Positions 18,841 through 28,885 are shown, counted from the stretch's first letter. The stretch is DNA of 51,667 nucleotides from an uncultured Bacteroidota bacterium (GCA_902560025.1 CACEKL010000005.1:1-51667), one strand, 5' to 3'. Program-made: numbers and translations. The notes: a model not told the origin generated them from the sequence alone.

Positions 18841-19768
18841 GTATCTGATCCTTTTTGTTTGTATCAACCTCTAGTTGACTTATATTTTTAGAAGCTTTAT
18901 TTGAATATTCTTTTACTTTTTTCTTTAGATAGTCGACAGATCCAGAATCTTCATAGAAAGTTTTAATTTTACTAATCTTTAACTCTTCACTTAACTCATC
19001 AGAGTAAAATACCTTTTCAAATTCTTCTCTTTGATTTTTACTTAAATTTTTAATTGTATATATGTAAAGTAATGTCTTCTTTTTTTCAATAATATCTCCT
19101 CCAATTCTTTTTCCAAATTTTTTTTCATCACCAAAGCAGTCGAGCAAATCATCCTCTAACTGAAATGCAATTCCAAGATTTAATCCTATTTCGTACAATA
19201 TTTGCTTGTTTTCATCTTTTGTATTTGAAACGATACCTCCAAATTTATAAGCACAAGCAATTAGTTCAGCTGTTTTATTTTGAATCATCACAAAATATTT
19301 TTCTTCATCTACAATATTTTGATTAGAAAAATCAATATCGTATTGCTGACCCTCACACAAAAGTCTTGAAGTCTCTATAAGCTGTTTAGATAATTCTAAA
19401 TACGTTAAGTCATCATATTTTTTTAGAAACTCATAAGATATTATTAGCATTACATCTCCAGATAAAATTCCTGTATTTATATCCCATTTTGAGTGGATAG
19501 TTTCTTTACCCCTTCGCATTAATGAGTTATCCATTATATCGTCATGGGCCAAAGTAAAATTGTGAAATATCTCAAGAGAAGCAGATGCGGGTAAGGCTTT
19601 TTTTGAATCATTTGATAAAATATCAGAAATACTCATTGTTATTAGAGGCCTTAGTCTTTTACCTCCAGATTCAAGAATATATTTAACTGGCTGATAAAGA
19701 TTTTTTGGATCAGAATAAAGCAATTCTGATTTTAGAAAACTCTCAAAATTTGTAATTAAATCTTTCAT
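18803..19768 (-). CDS. polyprenyl diphosphate synthase (FPP/GGPP synthase family)
   Basis: A 321-residue all-helical trans-prenyltransferase. The first Asp-rich motif is in [19 protein letters not shown], the second in [13 protein letters not shown], and the IPP-binding GGKRLRPL lies near residue 35. The enzyme joins IPP units to an allylic diphosphate. Its place beside crtY suggests geranylgeranyl diphosphate for carotenoids, but chain length cannot be fixed from sequence and the same type also makes farnesyl diphosphate. The convergent 3' overlap with crtY is 38 bases. Confidence 0.93.
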   Translation of the reverse strand: MKDLITNFESFLKSELLYSDPKNLYQPVKYILESGGKRLRPLITMSISDILSNDSKKALPASASLEIFHNFTLAHDDIMDNSLMRRGKETIHSKWDINTGILSGDVMLIISYEFLKKYDDLTYLELSKQLIETSRLLCEGQQYDIDFSNQNIVDEEKYFVMIQNKTAELIACAYKFGGIVSNTKDENKQILYEIGLNLGIAFQLEDDLLDCFGDEKKFGKRIGGDIIEKKKTLLYIYTIKNLSKNQREEFEKVFYSDELSEELKISKIKTFYEDSGSVDYLKKKVKEYSNKASKNISQLEVDTNKKDQILNFSRNLLDRQI

Positions 19769-19839
19769 TAATGAAATACAACAATAAATATACTATTTAA
19801 TTAATTGTTAATTTTTTATTAATCATTTGTTTAATTCAC

Positions 19840-20481
19840 ATGATTAAGTTTATTTTGTGCTCCAATAATATTGTGGACAATAATTACTCAAATACAGAAA
19901 TTAAAATTAAAGATGCTGCTAAATCACTTTTTTTAAAAAAAGGTTATAGCGCAACTACAACTAGAGATATTGCTCGAGAATCAGATATCAATCTTGCAAT
20001 GTTAAATTATTATTTCAGGAGTAAAAGAAGGCTATTCGAAATAATAATGTTTGAGACCTTATATGAATTTCTTAGTAAAATGGTTGAAGTCTATAATGAC
20101 GAGAAGACTTCACTTGAACAAAAACTAAAACTATGTTCTGAAAAATATATTGATATGATTATTGCTGAGCCTTTACTTCCAACTTTTGTTCTAAATGAAT
20201 TAAAAAATAATCCTACATCTTTCTTAAAAATGCCCACAACAAAAATGATAATGAAATCAAACTTTGTAGCTCAATATCAAGAGGGTGTAAAAAAAGGTAT
20301 TTACAGAAAGGTTGATCCCATTCATTTTGTAACTAATGTTTTAAGTGTAATTGTTTTTCCGTTTATGTGTAGTCCAATAATTATGAAGATTGAAAATCTC
20401 TCCAAAAAGGATTTTAACATAATGATGACTGAAAGAAAAAAATTAATTCCAGCTTGGATAATTCAAATGATAAAAAAATGA
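19840..20481 (+). CDS. TetR/AcrR-family transcriptional regulator
   Basis: A 213-residue regulator with an N-terminal helix-turn-helix (IKDAAKSLFLKKGYSATTTRDIARESDINLAMLNYYFRSKRRLFE) covering about residues 23-67, followed by a ligand-binding helical domain. The first eleven residues (MIKFILCSNNI) look unlike a TetR start; a GTG at 19873 (VDNNYSNTEIK) is an alternative. Its stop overlaps the ATG of the TolC-like gene (ATGA), so it heads the efflux operon and probably represses it from the gap upstream. No operator palindrome was identified with confidence. Confidence 0.93.
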   Translation: MIKFILCSNNIVDNNYSNTEIKIKDAAKSLFLKKGYSATTTRDIARESDINLAMLNYYFRSKRRLFEIIMFETLYEFLSKMVEVYNDEKTSLEQKLKLCSEKYIDMIIAEPLLPTFVLNELKNNPTSFLKMPTTKMIMKSNFVAQYQEGVKKGIYRKVDPIHFVTNVLSVIVFPFMCSPIIMKIENLSKKDFNIMMTERKKLIPAWIIQMIKK

Positions 20482-21803
20482 GAAAATTATTATTAATAAT
20501 ATTTTTTAGCTCAACAGTATTGGCTCAAGATGACATACTAAGTTTAAGTTTAAATGAGGCAGTAGAATACGGTATTGAAAATAATAGAAATTTAAGAAAC
20601 GCTGAAAGAGAGATTCAAATGGCATTTAAGGAAAGGTGGAAAACTATCGCAATTGGGTTGCCAAATGTTTCATTAGAATTAAATTATTTAAATAATCTTG
20701 AACTCCAAACGTCACTTATACCAGCTGAATTTTTTGGGGGTAACAAAGGGGATTTCTCAGAGATTCAATTTGGAACTGAGCAGTCTGCAATTGGTTCAGT
20801 CAGAATGGAACAACTGCTTTTTGATGGCTCATGGCTTGTTGGGCTTGAGTATAGTCAGATTTATTTATCTGGTTCTGAAAACTTTTATGAAAAGACTTTT
20901 CTGCAAGTAAGAGAGTCTATTGTAAAACTTTACAGCCTAGTAGTTACACTTAATGAGGGGATAGCACTTCTAGAGGATAATTTAGAAAATTTTAAAAAAG
21001 ATTTATTCGAAGTAACTGAGCTTTATGAAAATGGATTTGAGGAAATTGAAAATGTTGAGCAGATTAAAATAACTCTTGCCCAAGCTGAGCTTTCACTTCT
21101 TCAAACAAAAAAAACACAGGAAAACCAGCTCAATTTATTAAAATTGATTTTAGGCATCAATCTTGAAGATAATCTAATACTTACTACTTCAATTAACGAC
21201 TTTATTGCTGAGAATATAATTTTCTCGAGTTCAATAGATAGTTTTAGCGAAGATCAAAATATTGATGTAAAGATTTCTCAAAATTTATTTGATACTAAAA
21301 GAATAGAGTATAGATTAGAGAAGTCAAAGCAACTCCCGAAACTTTCTGGATTTATAAGTGGGACCTACACAGGATATAACAATGAATTTGATTTCACTAA
21401 CAAAGCGCAGAATTGGTTTGGTTCATCAGTTTTTGGAGTAAAATTTGAACTTCCGCTTACCAATGCCAATAAATTAAATGTCTCATCTCAAAAAGCTAAA
21501 ATTGCAATGGATCAGGCAGCAACAAATCTAGAAGAACAAAAAGAGAAAACACGTGCAGAGGTCCAACAAAAATTAAACGATTATCAGCTAGCTGTTCAAT
21601 CTCTTAGTGTTAATGAAAAAAATATGAGATTATCAATGTCGATTGAAGAGAAGAACTCTATAAAGTTCTTTGAAGGCTTAGTCACATCTTTTGAACTTAG
21701 ACAGGCTCAGCTGCAACTATTGGATTCTCAACAAAAATATTTGAATTCAGTTTTAGAAATTATCTCAGTTAAAACAGAATTAGAAACATTATACAACAAT
21801 TAA
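20478..21803 (+). CDS. TolC-family outer membrane efflux protein
   Basis: About 441 residues with a signal peptide (MRKLLLIIFFSSTVLAQ), then the repeated helical pattern of TolC-like channels: LSLNEAVEYGIENNRNLRNAEREIQ early, and the matching second half (AKIAMDQAATNLEEQKEKTRAEVQQKLNDY, EGLVTSFELRQAQLQLLDSQQKYL). It forms the outer-membrane duct of a tripartite pump. I chose the ATG at 20478, which overlaps the regulator's stop as ATGA and gives a proper signal peptide, over the ATG at 20454, which adds a charged stretch before it. Confidence 0.95.
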   Translation: MRKLLLIIFFSSTVLAQDDILSLSLNEAVEYGIENNRNLRNAEREIQMAFKERWKTIAIGLPNVSLELNYLNNLELQTSLIPAEFFGGNKGDFSEIQFGTEQSAIGSVRMEQLLFDGSWLVGLEYSQIYLSGSENFYEKTFLQVRESIVKLYSLVVTLNEGIALLEDNLENFKKDLFEVTELYENGFEEIENVEQIKITLAQAELSLLQTKKTQENQLNLLKLILGINLEDNLILTTSINDFIAENIIFSSSIDSFSEDQNIDVKISQNLFDTKRIEYRLEKSKQLPKLSGFISGTYTGYNNEFDFTNKAQNWFGSSVFGVKFELPLTNANKLNVSSQKAKIAMDQAATNLEEQKEKTRAEVQQKLNDYQLAVQSLSVNEKNMRLSMSIEEKNSIKFFEGLVTSFELRQAQLQLLDSQQKYLNSVLEIISVKTELETLYNN

Positions 21804-21805
21804 TC

Positions 21806-22969
21806 ATGAATAAAATTTATACCCTTTTACTAATCATAATAATAAGTGGATGTAACTCTTCTAGAAATGCATCGATTGAGTCATTAATTGAATCAAGAGA
21901 TCTAGAAGAACTTAAAAAAAGAAAAAAAGAATATGTTGATGCAATGAATACAATGAAGGTTGAACTCAACGAAATAAACGATGGAATCTCATTGTTAGAT
22001 GAAAATGAAAGACTTACGCTTGTTTCAAAATATGAGATTCAACAAACTATTTTTAACACTTACATTGAGGCACAAGCAAACCTAAAAACTAGAAAGAATA
22101 TTTTAATACTTCCAGAATTTCAAGGTACACTAGAAAAAGTTTTTGTAAGTGAAGGCCAAAAAGTAAAAAAAGGACAACTTTTGGCAGAAATCAATGATTC
22201 AGGGCTTAATGAACAGTATGAACAGATGGTTATCCAGGCAGAGTTTGCTAAAGAGAATTTTGAAAGAACTCAAAGATTGTGGGACAATAATATTGGTTCT
22301 GAAATGCAATATTTAAAAAGCAAAACAGATTTCGAAGCGAGTAAAAAAATGGTTGACCAAATGAAAGATAGACTTTCAAAAACAAAAATATATGCTCCAT
22401 TTGATGGAGAAATAGATGAAATTATTTCTAATGTTGGATCTAACTTAATACCTGGTGTTTCCCAAATTCTTAGACTAGTAAATCTTGACATAATTTATGC
22501 CGAGTCTTTCGTTTCTGAAAAATATATCTCGTTTATTAGTGAGGGTACCGAAGCAATTGTTCAAATACCCCTTTTAAATATGGATTATAGATCATCAGTT
22601 AATCAGACAGGTAACTTTATAAATCCAAGTAACAGAACATTTAGAATTGAAGTGCCTGTAGAAAACTTTGATAATAGGATTAAACAAAATCTTGATGCAA
22701 AAATCAAAATTAATATTTACAAAAAAGATGATGCAATAGTGATTCCACTTAGAATTGTTAGAGAAGATGCTCTTGGTAAAAATTTTGTATACGTAATGTC
22801 TGAAGATAACAAAGAGGGAGTTTATTTAACTTCTAAACAATTTATCACACTTGGAAATAAGAGTGAAGACAAAGTTGAAGTTACAGAAGGTCTTGCACTA
22901 GGAGACATAGTCGTTTTAGAAGGGGCATATAGTGTAGAGGATTCCCAAAGAGTAAAGCTTATAGATTAA
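21806..22969 (+). CDS. RND efflux periplasmic adaptor (membrane fusion lipoprotein)
   Basis: A 387-residue lipoprotein with a lipobox (LLIIIISGC, Cys at residue 16). A coiled-coil start (residues 20-60) is followed by the biotinyl-lipoyl half-motif FVSEGQKVKKGQLLAEIND, a helical hairpin, the second half-motif KTKIYAPFDGEIDEI, and beta-barrel and membrane-proximal domains ending near VTEGLALGDIVVLEG. It links the inner-membrane RND pump to the TolC-like channel. It lies 2 bases after the channel gene and 1 base before the pump gene. Confidence 0.95.
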   Translation: MNKIYTLLLIIIISGCNSSRNASIESLIESRDLEELKKRKKEYVDAMNTMKVELNEINDGISLLDENERLTLVSKYEIQQTIFNTYIEAQANLKTRKNILILPEFQGTLEKVFVSEGQKVKKGQLLAEINDSGLNEQYEQMVIQAEFAKENFERTQRLWDNNIGSEMQYLKSKTDFEASKKMVDQMKDRLSKTKIYAPFDGEIDEIISNVGSNLIPGVSQILRLVNLDIIYAESFVSEKYISFISEGTEAIVQIPLLNMDYRSSVNQTGNFINPSNRTFRIEVPVENFDNRIKQNLDAKIKINIYKKDDAIVIPLRIVREDALGKNFVYVMSEDNKEGVYLTSKQFITLGNKSEDKVEVTEGLALGDIVVLEGAYSVEDSQRVKLID

Positions 22970-22970
22970 G

Positions 22971-25900
22971 ATGAATAAAAAAAATAAAGAATTTTTTCTT
23001 TCAAGCTGGGCAATAAATAATAAGACTATTATTTATGTTTTAATGACTATTTTTTTAGTCTCAGGTATTACAGCATATAAAACTATGCCAAGAGAATTAT
23101 TCCCAGAAATTAATTCCTCAAATATTTTTGTAACAACTATTTTTCCTGGAAACAACGCTGAAGAAATTGAAAAGTTAATAACAGACCCTTTAGAACAAGA
23201 AATTAAAGGTGTTATTGGACTTATTGAGATTGAATCAACATCAAGTGAAGGTATATCAATTATAAATATTGAATTTGATGATGACATACCTACTGAAGTT
23301 GCAAGACTGAGAGTTAAAGATTTAGTAGATAATGTAACTGTAGGTGATGATTGGCCAACCTTTAATAATGCTAAAGTTGATCCAAATATTTTTGAATTTG
23401 ATATAGCGGAGAGATTTCCTGTATTAAACATAAGTTTAGTTGGTGATTATAAAGTTGAAGAGCTAAAGGAATATGCAGAATATCTAGATACGAGAATTGA
23501 GAGACTACCTCAAGTCAAGACTGTAGAGGTTCGAGGTATACAAGATTTTGAGGTTGAAATTGCTGTGAATCCATATAAAATGAAGGCTACTAAAACAAGC
23601 TTTGGTAATATTATAAATGCAATCTCTCAAGAAAATATTACCATTTCAGCTGGTAGTTTAATTTCAGATGGACAAAGAAGGAATGTTAAAATAATCGGAG
23701 AAGTATCTGATCCTTCTCAACTAAATAGACTTATAGTTAAGAGAGATGATGGTCCAGTTTATCTGGAGGATGTCGCATCAGTAAGTTTTAGGGAGAAAGA
23801 AGCAACCTCATTTACTAGATCATTTGACCAAAAGACAGTTATGCTTGAGGTTGTTAAAAGAGGTGGTGAAAATGCAATTTTTGCATCAAATTCAATTCAG
23901 GAAATTATAAAAGATGCAAAAGAGAATTTTTTGCCTGAAAACCTAGATGTTGTTGTTCAAAATGATCAATCTGAGTATACAATTAACTCAGTTAATGACT
24001 TAATGAATAATTTAATATTTGGAATAATTCTAGTTGTAACTGTCCTAACATTTTTTCTTGGTCTTAGAAATGCTCTTTTTGTTGGATTTGCAATTCCGAT
24101 GTCCATGTTCATGTCATTGGTAATTTTATCAGCTTTTGGATTCACTTTAAATAGAATGGTTTTGTTTGGACTCGTAATGGGTCTTGGCCTATTGGTAGAT
24201 AATGGTATCGTTGTAGTAGAGAATATATATAGACTAATGTCTAAAGAGGGTATGTCAAGAGTTCAAGCTGCAAAATTGGGAATTGGTGAAGTTGCCCTTC
24301 CGATTATTGTTTCTACTGCTACTACTATTGCTGCATTTATACCTCTAGGCACTTGGCCTGGAACACTTGGTGAATTTATGATATACTTCCCTATTACACT
24401 TTCTGCTATTTTAGGATCATCATTAATAGTTGCAATTTTTTTCAACTCAATGTTAGTTTCGAGTTTCATGGATTTAAGTGAGCGAGAAATTAGTAGGACA
24501 AACCTTATGAAAATGACATATATACTTGGAGGACTTGCAATAGTTTTTGTATTATTTCAAGATACTAGAGCAATAGGATCTTTACTTGCATTTATATGTT
24601 TTTTATTCTGGTCTTACAAGTATGTTATTAAGAATTCTGCTGTAAAGTTTCAAAATACATTGTTGGTAAAATTGGAAAATAGGTATAACGAATTTTTATC
24701 ATTTGCTCTTGCAGGATTTAGACCTTATTTGTTCCTGCTTGGAACAATTTCGTTATTCTTTGTTTCAATTTTACTAATGGCTATATTTCCCCCTAAAGTT
24801 GAATTCTTTCCTGACAACGAACCTCAACAAATACTAGTTTATTTAGAGTATCCTGAAGGTACAGACATTAAAAAAACAAATGAAACTTCAATGCTAATTG
24901 AGTCAGAGGTTTACAAAGTAGTAAATAACTCAAAGTACATCGATAATGGCTATAACTTTTTAGTTGAATCTGCTATATCTCAAGTAGGAGAGGGTGCTGG
25001 AAATCCTGAAACAGATGCTGGTGGTACTGGTGAAATTCCTCATAAAGCTTTAATCACAATGACAATGAGAGAATTCAAATATAGAAGAGGTATGTCAAGT
25101 GAGGAATTAAGAAAGGAAATTCAAGTTGAATTAATCGAAAAGTTTCCAGGAATTGCAATTTCCGTAGAAAAAGACTCCCAAGGACCTCCAGGAGGATATC
25201 CTGTAAATATTGAGATTTACGGAGAGGATTACGAACAATTAATTGAAACTGCAATTTCAATGAAGAACTATTTAAATCAGGAGAATATTGAGGGAATAGA
25301 ACAACTAAAGATTGATGTAAGCAGAAGTAAGCCCGGTCTTGAATTTAATGTAGACAGAGAAAAAGCTGGTGAACTTGGAATTCCTACTGGGCTGGTTGGA
25401 CAAACAATTAGGAATTCAATAATTGGGTCCAAAGCTGGAATATATAAGTTGAGAGGAGAGGATTATGAAATTAATGTTAGGTTTGATGAAGAATTTAAAA
25501 ATGATATTAATTCTATTATTAATCAGAATATTGTTTTTAGAGACCAATCAACTGGTAATACAAAGGAGGTTCCGATCGCATCTATTGTTGATCAAAAGAA
25601 TATTACATCATTTAGTGCAATCAAGCATATTGATCTTCAAAGAGTAGTTACTTTATATTCATCAATACTTGCCGGATCTAATGCAAATGAAATTGTAAAT
25701 ACTGCTGAAATTGCTTTGTCTGGATATGAAGCGCCACAGGGTGTTGAATATAAATTTACAGGAGAAATTAAACAGCAATCTGAAAATCAAGAATTTTTAT
25801 CAGGAGCTCTTCTAACAGGTATAGCACTAATCATTTTATTACTTGTATTTCAATTTAACTCAATTTCAAAACCATTTATTGTTCTTGCATCAATTGTTTT

Positions 25901-26396
25901 AAGCTTTACTGGAGTATTTCTAGGTATAGTAATTTTTAATTTGACATTCAGCATACTTATGACTATGCTTGGGATAATTTCTCTTACTGGAATTATTGTA
26001 AATAATGCCGTTGTGTTAATAGATTATACTCAACTATTATTTGATAGAAAAAAAATAGATTTAAATATGTCAAAAGACGAAATAATTGATAAGATGACAG
26101 CTATGGAACTTGTTAAAAAAGCAGGTAAAGCAAGACTTAAACCTGTTTTACTTACAGCTATAACGACTATTTTTGGATTGATTCCACTTGCGGTTGGTTT
26201 AAATATTGATTTCTTCTCTCTTTTTGCAAATTGGAATCCAAATGTATACCTAGGTGGAGATAATGTTATTTTCTGGGGACCTCTTGCTTGGACCGTAATT
26301 TTTGGAATAACGTTTGCAACTTTTCTTACTTTAATTATCGTCCCATCTATGTATTATATAATACATCTTGCCAGAATTAAACTAAAAAATATCTAG
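22971..26396 (+). CDS. RND-family efflux transporter permease
   Basis: A 1141-residue inner-membrane pump with 12 expected TM helices and two large periplasmic loops. The family start is seen (YKTMPRELFPEINSSNIFV, FPGNNAEEIEKLITDPLEQE). The proton-relay Asp in TM4 sits in MGLGLLVDNGIVVVENIY, and the counterpart in TM10 is SLTGIIVNNAVVLIDY. The single Asp in the LVDN motif, rather than AcrB's double Asp, is common in non-AcrB HAE-type branches. A Gly-rich loop (GEGAGNPETDAGGTGE) lies near residue 675. Substrates may be drugs, lipids or metabolites; sequence alone does not say. Confidence 0.96.
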   Translation: MNKKNKEFFLSSWAINNKTIIYVLMTIFLVSGITAYKTMPRELFPEINSSNIFVTTIFPGNNAEEIEKLITDPLEQEIKGVIGLIEIESTSSEGISIINIEFDDDIPTEVARLRVKDLVDNVTVGDDWPTFNNAKVDPNIFEFDIAERFPVLNISLVGDYKVEELKEYAEYLDTRIERLPQVKTVEVRGIQDFEVEIAVNPYKMKATKTSFGNIINAISQENITISAGSLISDGQRRNVKIIGEVSDPSQLNRLIVKRDDGPVYLEDVASVSFREKEATSFTRSFDQKTVMLEVVKRGGENAIFASNSIQEIIKDAKENFLPENLDVVVQNDQSEYTINSVNDLMNNLIFGIILVVTVLTFFLGLRNALFVGFAIPMSMFMSLVILSAFGFTLNRMVLFGLVMGLGLLVDNGIVVVENIYRLMSKEGMSRVQAAKLGIGEVALPIIVSTATTIAAFIPLGTWPGTLGEFMIYFPITLSAILGSSLIVAIFFNSMLVSSFMDLSEREISRTNLMKMTYILGGLAIVFVLFQDTRAIGSLLAFICFLFWSYKYVIKNSAVKFQNTLLVKLENRYNEFLSFALAGFRPYLFLLGTISLFFVSILLMAIFPPKVEFFPDNEPQQILVYLEYPEGTDIKKTNETSMLIESEVYKVVNNSKYIDNGYNFLVESAISQVGEGAGNPETDAGGTGEIPHKALITMTMREFKYRRGMSSEELRKEIQVELIEKFPGIAISVEKDSQGPPGGYPVNIEIYGEDYEQLIETAISMKNYLNQENIEGIEQLKIDVSRSKPGLEFNVDREKAGELGIPTGLVGQTIRNSIIGSKAGIYKLRGEDYEINVRFDEEFKNDINSIINQNIVFRDQSTGNTKEVPIASIVDQKNITSFSAIKHIDLQRVVTLYSSILAGSNANEIVNTAEIALSGYEAPQGVEYKFTGEIKQQSENQEFLSGALLTGIALIILLLVFQFNSISKPFIVLASIVLSFTGVFLGIVIFNLTFSILMTMLGIISLTGIIVNNAVVLIDYTQLLFDRKKIDLNMSKDEIIDKMTAMELVKKAGKARLKPVLLTAITTIFGLIPLAVGLNIDFFSLFANWNPNVYLGGDNVIFWGPLAWTVIFGITFATFLTLIIVPSMYYIIHLARIKLKNI

Positions 26397-26416
26397 TTAT
26401 ATTTACATAATAATTT

Positions 26417-28156
26417 ATGAATAGAACTAATAACTGCGGTGAATTAACAAAATCTAACTTAGGTCAAACAGTAAAACTTTCCGGCTGGGTAAATAAAATC
26501 AGAGAAAAGGGTTTTATAATTTGGGTTGATTTAAGGGATAGATATGGTATAACTCAACTGGTATTTGATAAAGAAAGATCTAACGATGAGATTTTTACAA
26601 CTGCCAGTCAACTTGGAAGGGAATTTGTTATTGAAGTTGAAGGTTCAGTAATTGAAAGAAAAAGTATTAATGAAAATATTGATACTGGTGAAATTGAAAT
26701 TTTAGTTACTAGTATAAATATATTGAACAAGTCTTTAACACCTCCCTTTACAATAGAAAATGAGTCAGATGGAGGTGAAGAATTAAGGATGAAATATAGG
26801 TATCTTGATATAAGAAGAGAGCCAATAAAAGAAAACTTAATTTTTAGACACAGTTTATCTCTTGAAGTAAGAAATTATTTATCAGAAAATAATTTCATTG
26901 ACGTTGAAACTCCTTGTTTAATTAAGTCAACTCCAGAGGGTGCAAGAGATTTTATTGTTCCAAGTAGGTTAAATCCTGATCATTATTATGCTCTTCCTCA
27001 GTCTCCTCAAATCTTTAAACAACTTCTAATGATTGGTGGTATTGATAAATATTATCAAATCGTAAAATGTTTTAGAGATGAGGATTTAAGAGCTGATAGA
27101 CAACCTGAATTTACTCAAATTGACTGTGAAATGTCGTTTGTTAATCAAGAAGATGTTTTTCAACAATTTGAAGGTTTGATGAAAAGAATATTTTCAAAAT
27201 TTTTAGGTTCTGACAATACAACTTTTGATAGAATAACATATGAATCTGCAATAGAAAAATACGGAACTGATAAACCTGACTTGAGATATGAACTTTTGAT
27301 TAATAACATTTCAGATGAGGTAAAGGGTAAAAACTTTCAAATTTTTGATAATAATGAAATAACTGTTTGTTTAAGGGTTGAAGGAAAATCTGATCTTACT
27401 AGAAAAGAAATTGATGAAATTACGGATTGGGTTAAAAGACCTCAAATAGGAGCTTCAGGCTTATTGTGGATAAAACACAACAATGACTCTTCATTTAAAT
27501 CATCATTTGATAAGTTTTTTTCAGAGTCAGATTTGAAAATTATTTCTGAAAAAATTTCTTCAAAACCTGGAGATATAATCTTTATTATGTCTGGAGAATA
27601 CAAAAAAACACTTGAACAATTAGGCTCACTTAGAGTTGAATTAGCAAATAGGTTTAATTTAATTGATCAAGAAAAAATTTGTCCTTTATGGGTAACTGAC
27701 TTTCCTTTATTTGAATGGGACGAAGAAGAAAAAAGATTCTTTTCAATGCATCACCCTTTTACCTCACCAAAACCAGAATTCTTGGATATTCTAGATAAAC
27801 ATCCCGAAAAAGTTATTGCAAATGCATACGATTTAGTCTTAAATGGCAATGAGATTGGTGGTGGTTCAATTAGAATTCATGATTTTGACACACAAATGAA
27901 AGTTTTTGAATTATTGGGCATGAGTAAGAAAGAATATACAAGTCAGTTTGGTTTTTTAATTGAGGCCTTGAAATATGGTGCTCCACCTCATGGAGGTATT
28001 GCCTTTGGACTTGACAGACTAGCTGCAGTTCTTAAAGGAAAAGATGTAATTAGAGACTTTATTGCTTTCCCTAAAAATAATAGTGGAAAAGACTTAATGA
28101 TTGATGCTCCATCAAAATTAACTAAAGATCAGTTAAAAGATTTATCACAAAAATAG
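26417..28156 (+). CDS. aspS: aspartate--tRNA ligase
   Basis: A 579-residue class IIb aminoacyl-tRNA synthetase. The N-terminal OB-fold anticodon domain (VKLSGWVNKIREKGFIIWVDLRD) is followed by motif 2 (QIVKCFRDEDLRADRQPEFTQID), a bacterial GAD insert, and motif 3 (HGGIAFGLDRLAAVL). Length is typical of bacterial AspS. Whether it is discriminating (no gatC/gatB seen here) cannot be judged. It begins 20 bases after the efflux operon and 2 bases before a small membrane-protein gene. Confidence 0.98.
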   Translation: MNRTNNCGELTKSNLGQTVKLSGWVNKIREKGFIIWVDLRDRYGITQLVFDKERSNDEIFTTASQLGREFVIEVEGSVIERKSINENIDTGEIEILVTSINILNKSLTPPFTIENESDGGEELRMKYRYLDIRREPIKENLIFRHSLSLEVRNYLSENNFIDVETPCLIKSTPEGARDFIVPSRLNPDHYYALPQSPQIFKQLLMIGGIDKYYQIVKCFRDEDLRADRQPEFTQIDCEMSFVNQEDVFQQFEGLMKRIFSKFLGSDNTTFDRITYESAIEKYGTDKPDLRYELLINNISDEVKGKNFQIFDNNEITVCLRVEGKSDLTRKEIDEITDWVKRPQIGASGLLWIKHNNDSSFKSSFDKFFSESDLKIISEKISSKPGDIIFIMSGEYKKTLEQLGSLRVELANRFNLIDQEKICPLWVTDFPLFEWDEEEKRFFSMHHPFTSPKPEFLDILDKHPEKVIANAYDLVLNGNEIGGGSIRIHDFDTQMKVFELLGMSKKEYTSQFGFLIEALKYGAPPHGGIAFGLDRLAAVLKGKDVIRDFIAFPKNNSGKDLMIDAPSKLTKDQLKDLSQK

Positions 28157-28158
28157 AA

Positions 28159-28407
28159 ATGAAGATTTTTGTTAAAATATTATCCTATTTAGTTTTTATA
28201 GGTGTGTTTGTTGGAATTTTTTCAAAAGAATTAATAGGTGATAAAACAGGAGATTTAATCATTGGAATATCTGTCTTAGTAGGAACTTTGATTTTCATGC
28301 CTTTATTTCTTGCAATTAGATGGAAAGGAAAGAAGCTGAAAGACTATACTCTTAGTAACGAAAACTTAAAAAAAATGAGAGAAAAAGCTGGTGACTTTAA
28401 TCTCTGA
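28159..28407 (+). CDS. small two-helix membrane protein, function unknown
   Basis: An 82-residue protein not recognised as a named family. Two hydrophobic segments are seen (ILSYLVFIGVFVGIF, about residues 7-21, and LIIGISVLVGTLIFMPLFLAI, about residues 34-54). A basic stretch (RWKGKKLKDY) and a charged cytoplasmic tail follow. The ATG lies 2 bases after aspS, so it is likely translated from the same transcript. Its last 11 bases overlap tadA on the other strand. Codon use resembles its neighbours, and a real gene is more likely than chance. Confidence 0.72.
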   Translation: MKIFVKILSYLVFIGVFVGIFSKELIGDKTGDLIIGISVLVGTLIFMPLFLAIRWKGKKLKDYTLSNENLKKMREKAGDFNL

Positions 28408-28834
28408 TTTTTTTAAAAAAGCTATCTAGTAATTCCTTAGACTCTTCTTCCAAAACTCCTTTAATAATTTTAATATCTCTATCTACATTTACTATGTGCT
28501 TTGAAAACCCTCTTTTTTGGTCAGATGCTCCATAGACTATAGTTTTAATCTTTGACCAATAAATAGCTCCATAACACATCATGCATGGCTCAAGTGTTGT
28601 GTATAGAGTACAATCTTCAAGATTCTTACTATTTAAATTGTTTTGAGCTGATGTAATAGCAATTAGTTCAGCATGAGCTGTTGAGTCATTTAATAATTCG
28701 ACCATATTTGAAGACCTTGAAATAATTTCGTTATTGTGAACAATAACACACCCAACTGGAACTTCATCTTTAAAAAAAGCATAGTTTGCCTCTTGAAGAG
28801 CTTTTTTCATAAATTGATTATGAGCTAGTTCCAT
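28397..28834 (-). CDS. tadA: nucleoside deaminase, tRNA adenosine(34) deaminase type
   Basis: A 145-residue zinc deaminase of the cytidine-deaminase fold. The catalytic HAE motif is in DSTAHAELIAI and the zinc-binding PCxxC in LEPCMMCYGAIYWS. It matches TadA, which converts A34 to inosine in tRNA-Arg, although Bacteroidota also have closely related guanine-deaminase-like proteins. A -7 promoter element ends only 4 bases before the ATG, so its mRNA may be nearly leaderless. Confidence 0.88.
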   Translation of the reverse strand: MELAHNQFMKKALQEANYAFFKDEVPVGCVIVHNNEIISRSSNMVELLNDSTAHAELIAITSAQNNLNSKNLEDCTLYTTLEPCMMCYGAIYWSKIKTIVYGASDQKRGFSKHIVNVDRDIKIIKGVLEEESKELLDSFFKKIRD

Positions 28835-28838
28835 CTAG

Positions 28839-28846
28839 CAAATTTA
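28839..28846 (-). promoter_or_regulatory. -7 promoter element of tadA
   Basis: The minus strand reads TAAATTTG, matching TAnnTTTG, with 4 bases between it and the ATG. If used, the transcript would start at or next to the start codon. No clear -33 element was seen. Confidence 0.4.
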
Positions 28847-28877
28847 CAAAATAGGGGGATTTGAATTAACGAACATT

Positions 28878-28885
28878 TATCTTTG
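28878..28885 (+). promoter_or_regulatory. -7 promoter element of polA
   Basis: TATCTTTG matches TAnnTTTG and lies 26 bases before the polA ATG, a distance like that at rplM and sufB. A TTTG upstream at 28860 is only 14 bases away, shorter than the usual 19-21. Confidence 0.45.

Noticed and set aside
23033..23431. 132-codon open frame on the minus strand inside the RND pump gene
   Set aside because: It lies fully within a well-supported gene, gives a Ser/Ile-rich product with no recognisable domain, and reflects codon bias of the real strand.
28860..28885. Full -33/-7 promoter before polA
   Set aside because: The TTTG at 28860 is only 14 bases from the -7 motif, shorter than the usual 19-21, so only the -7 element was listed.
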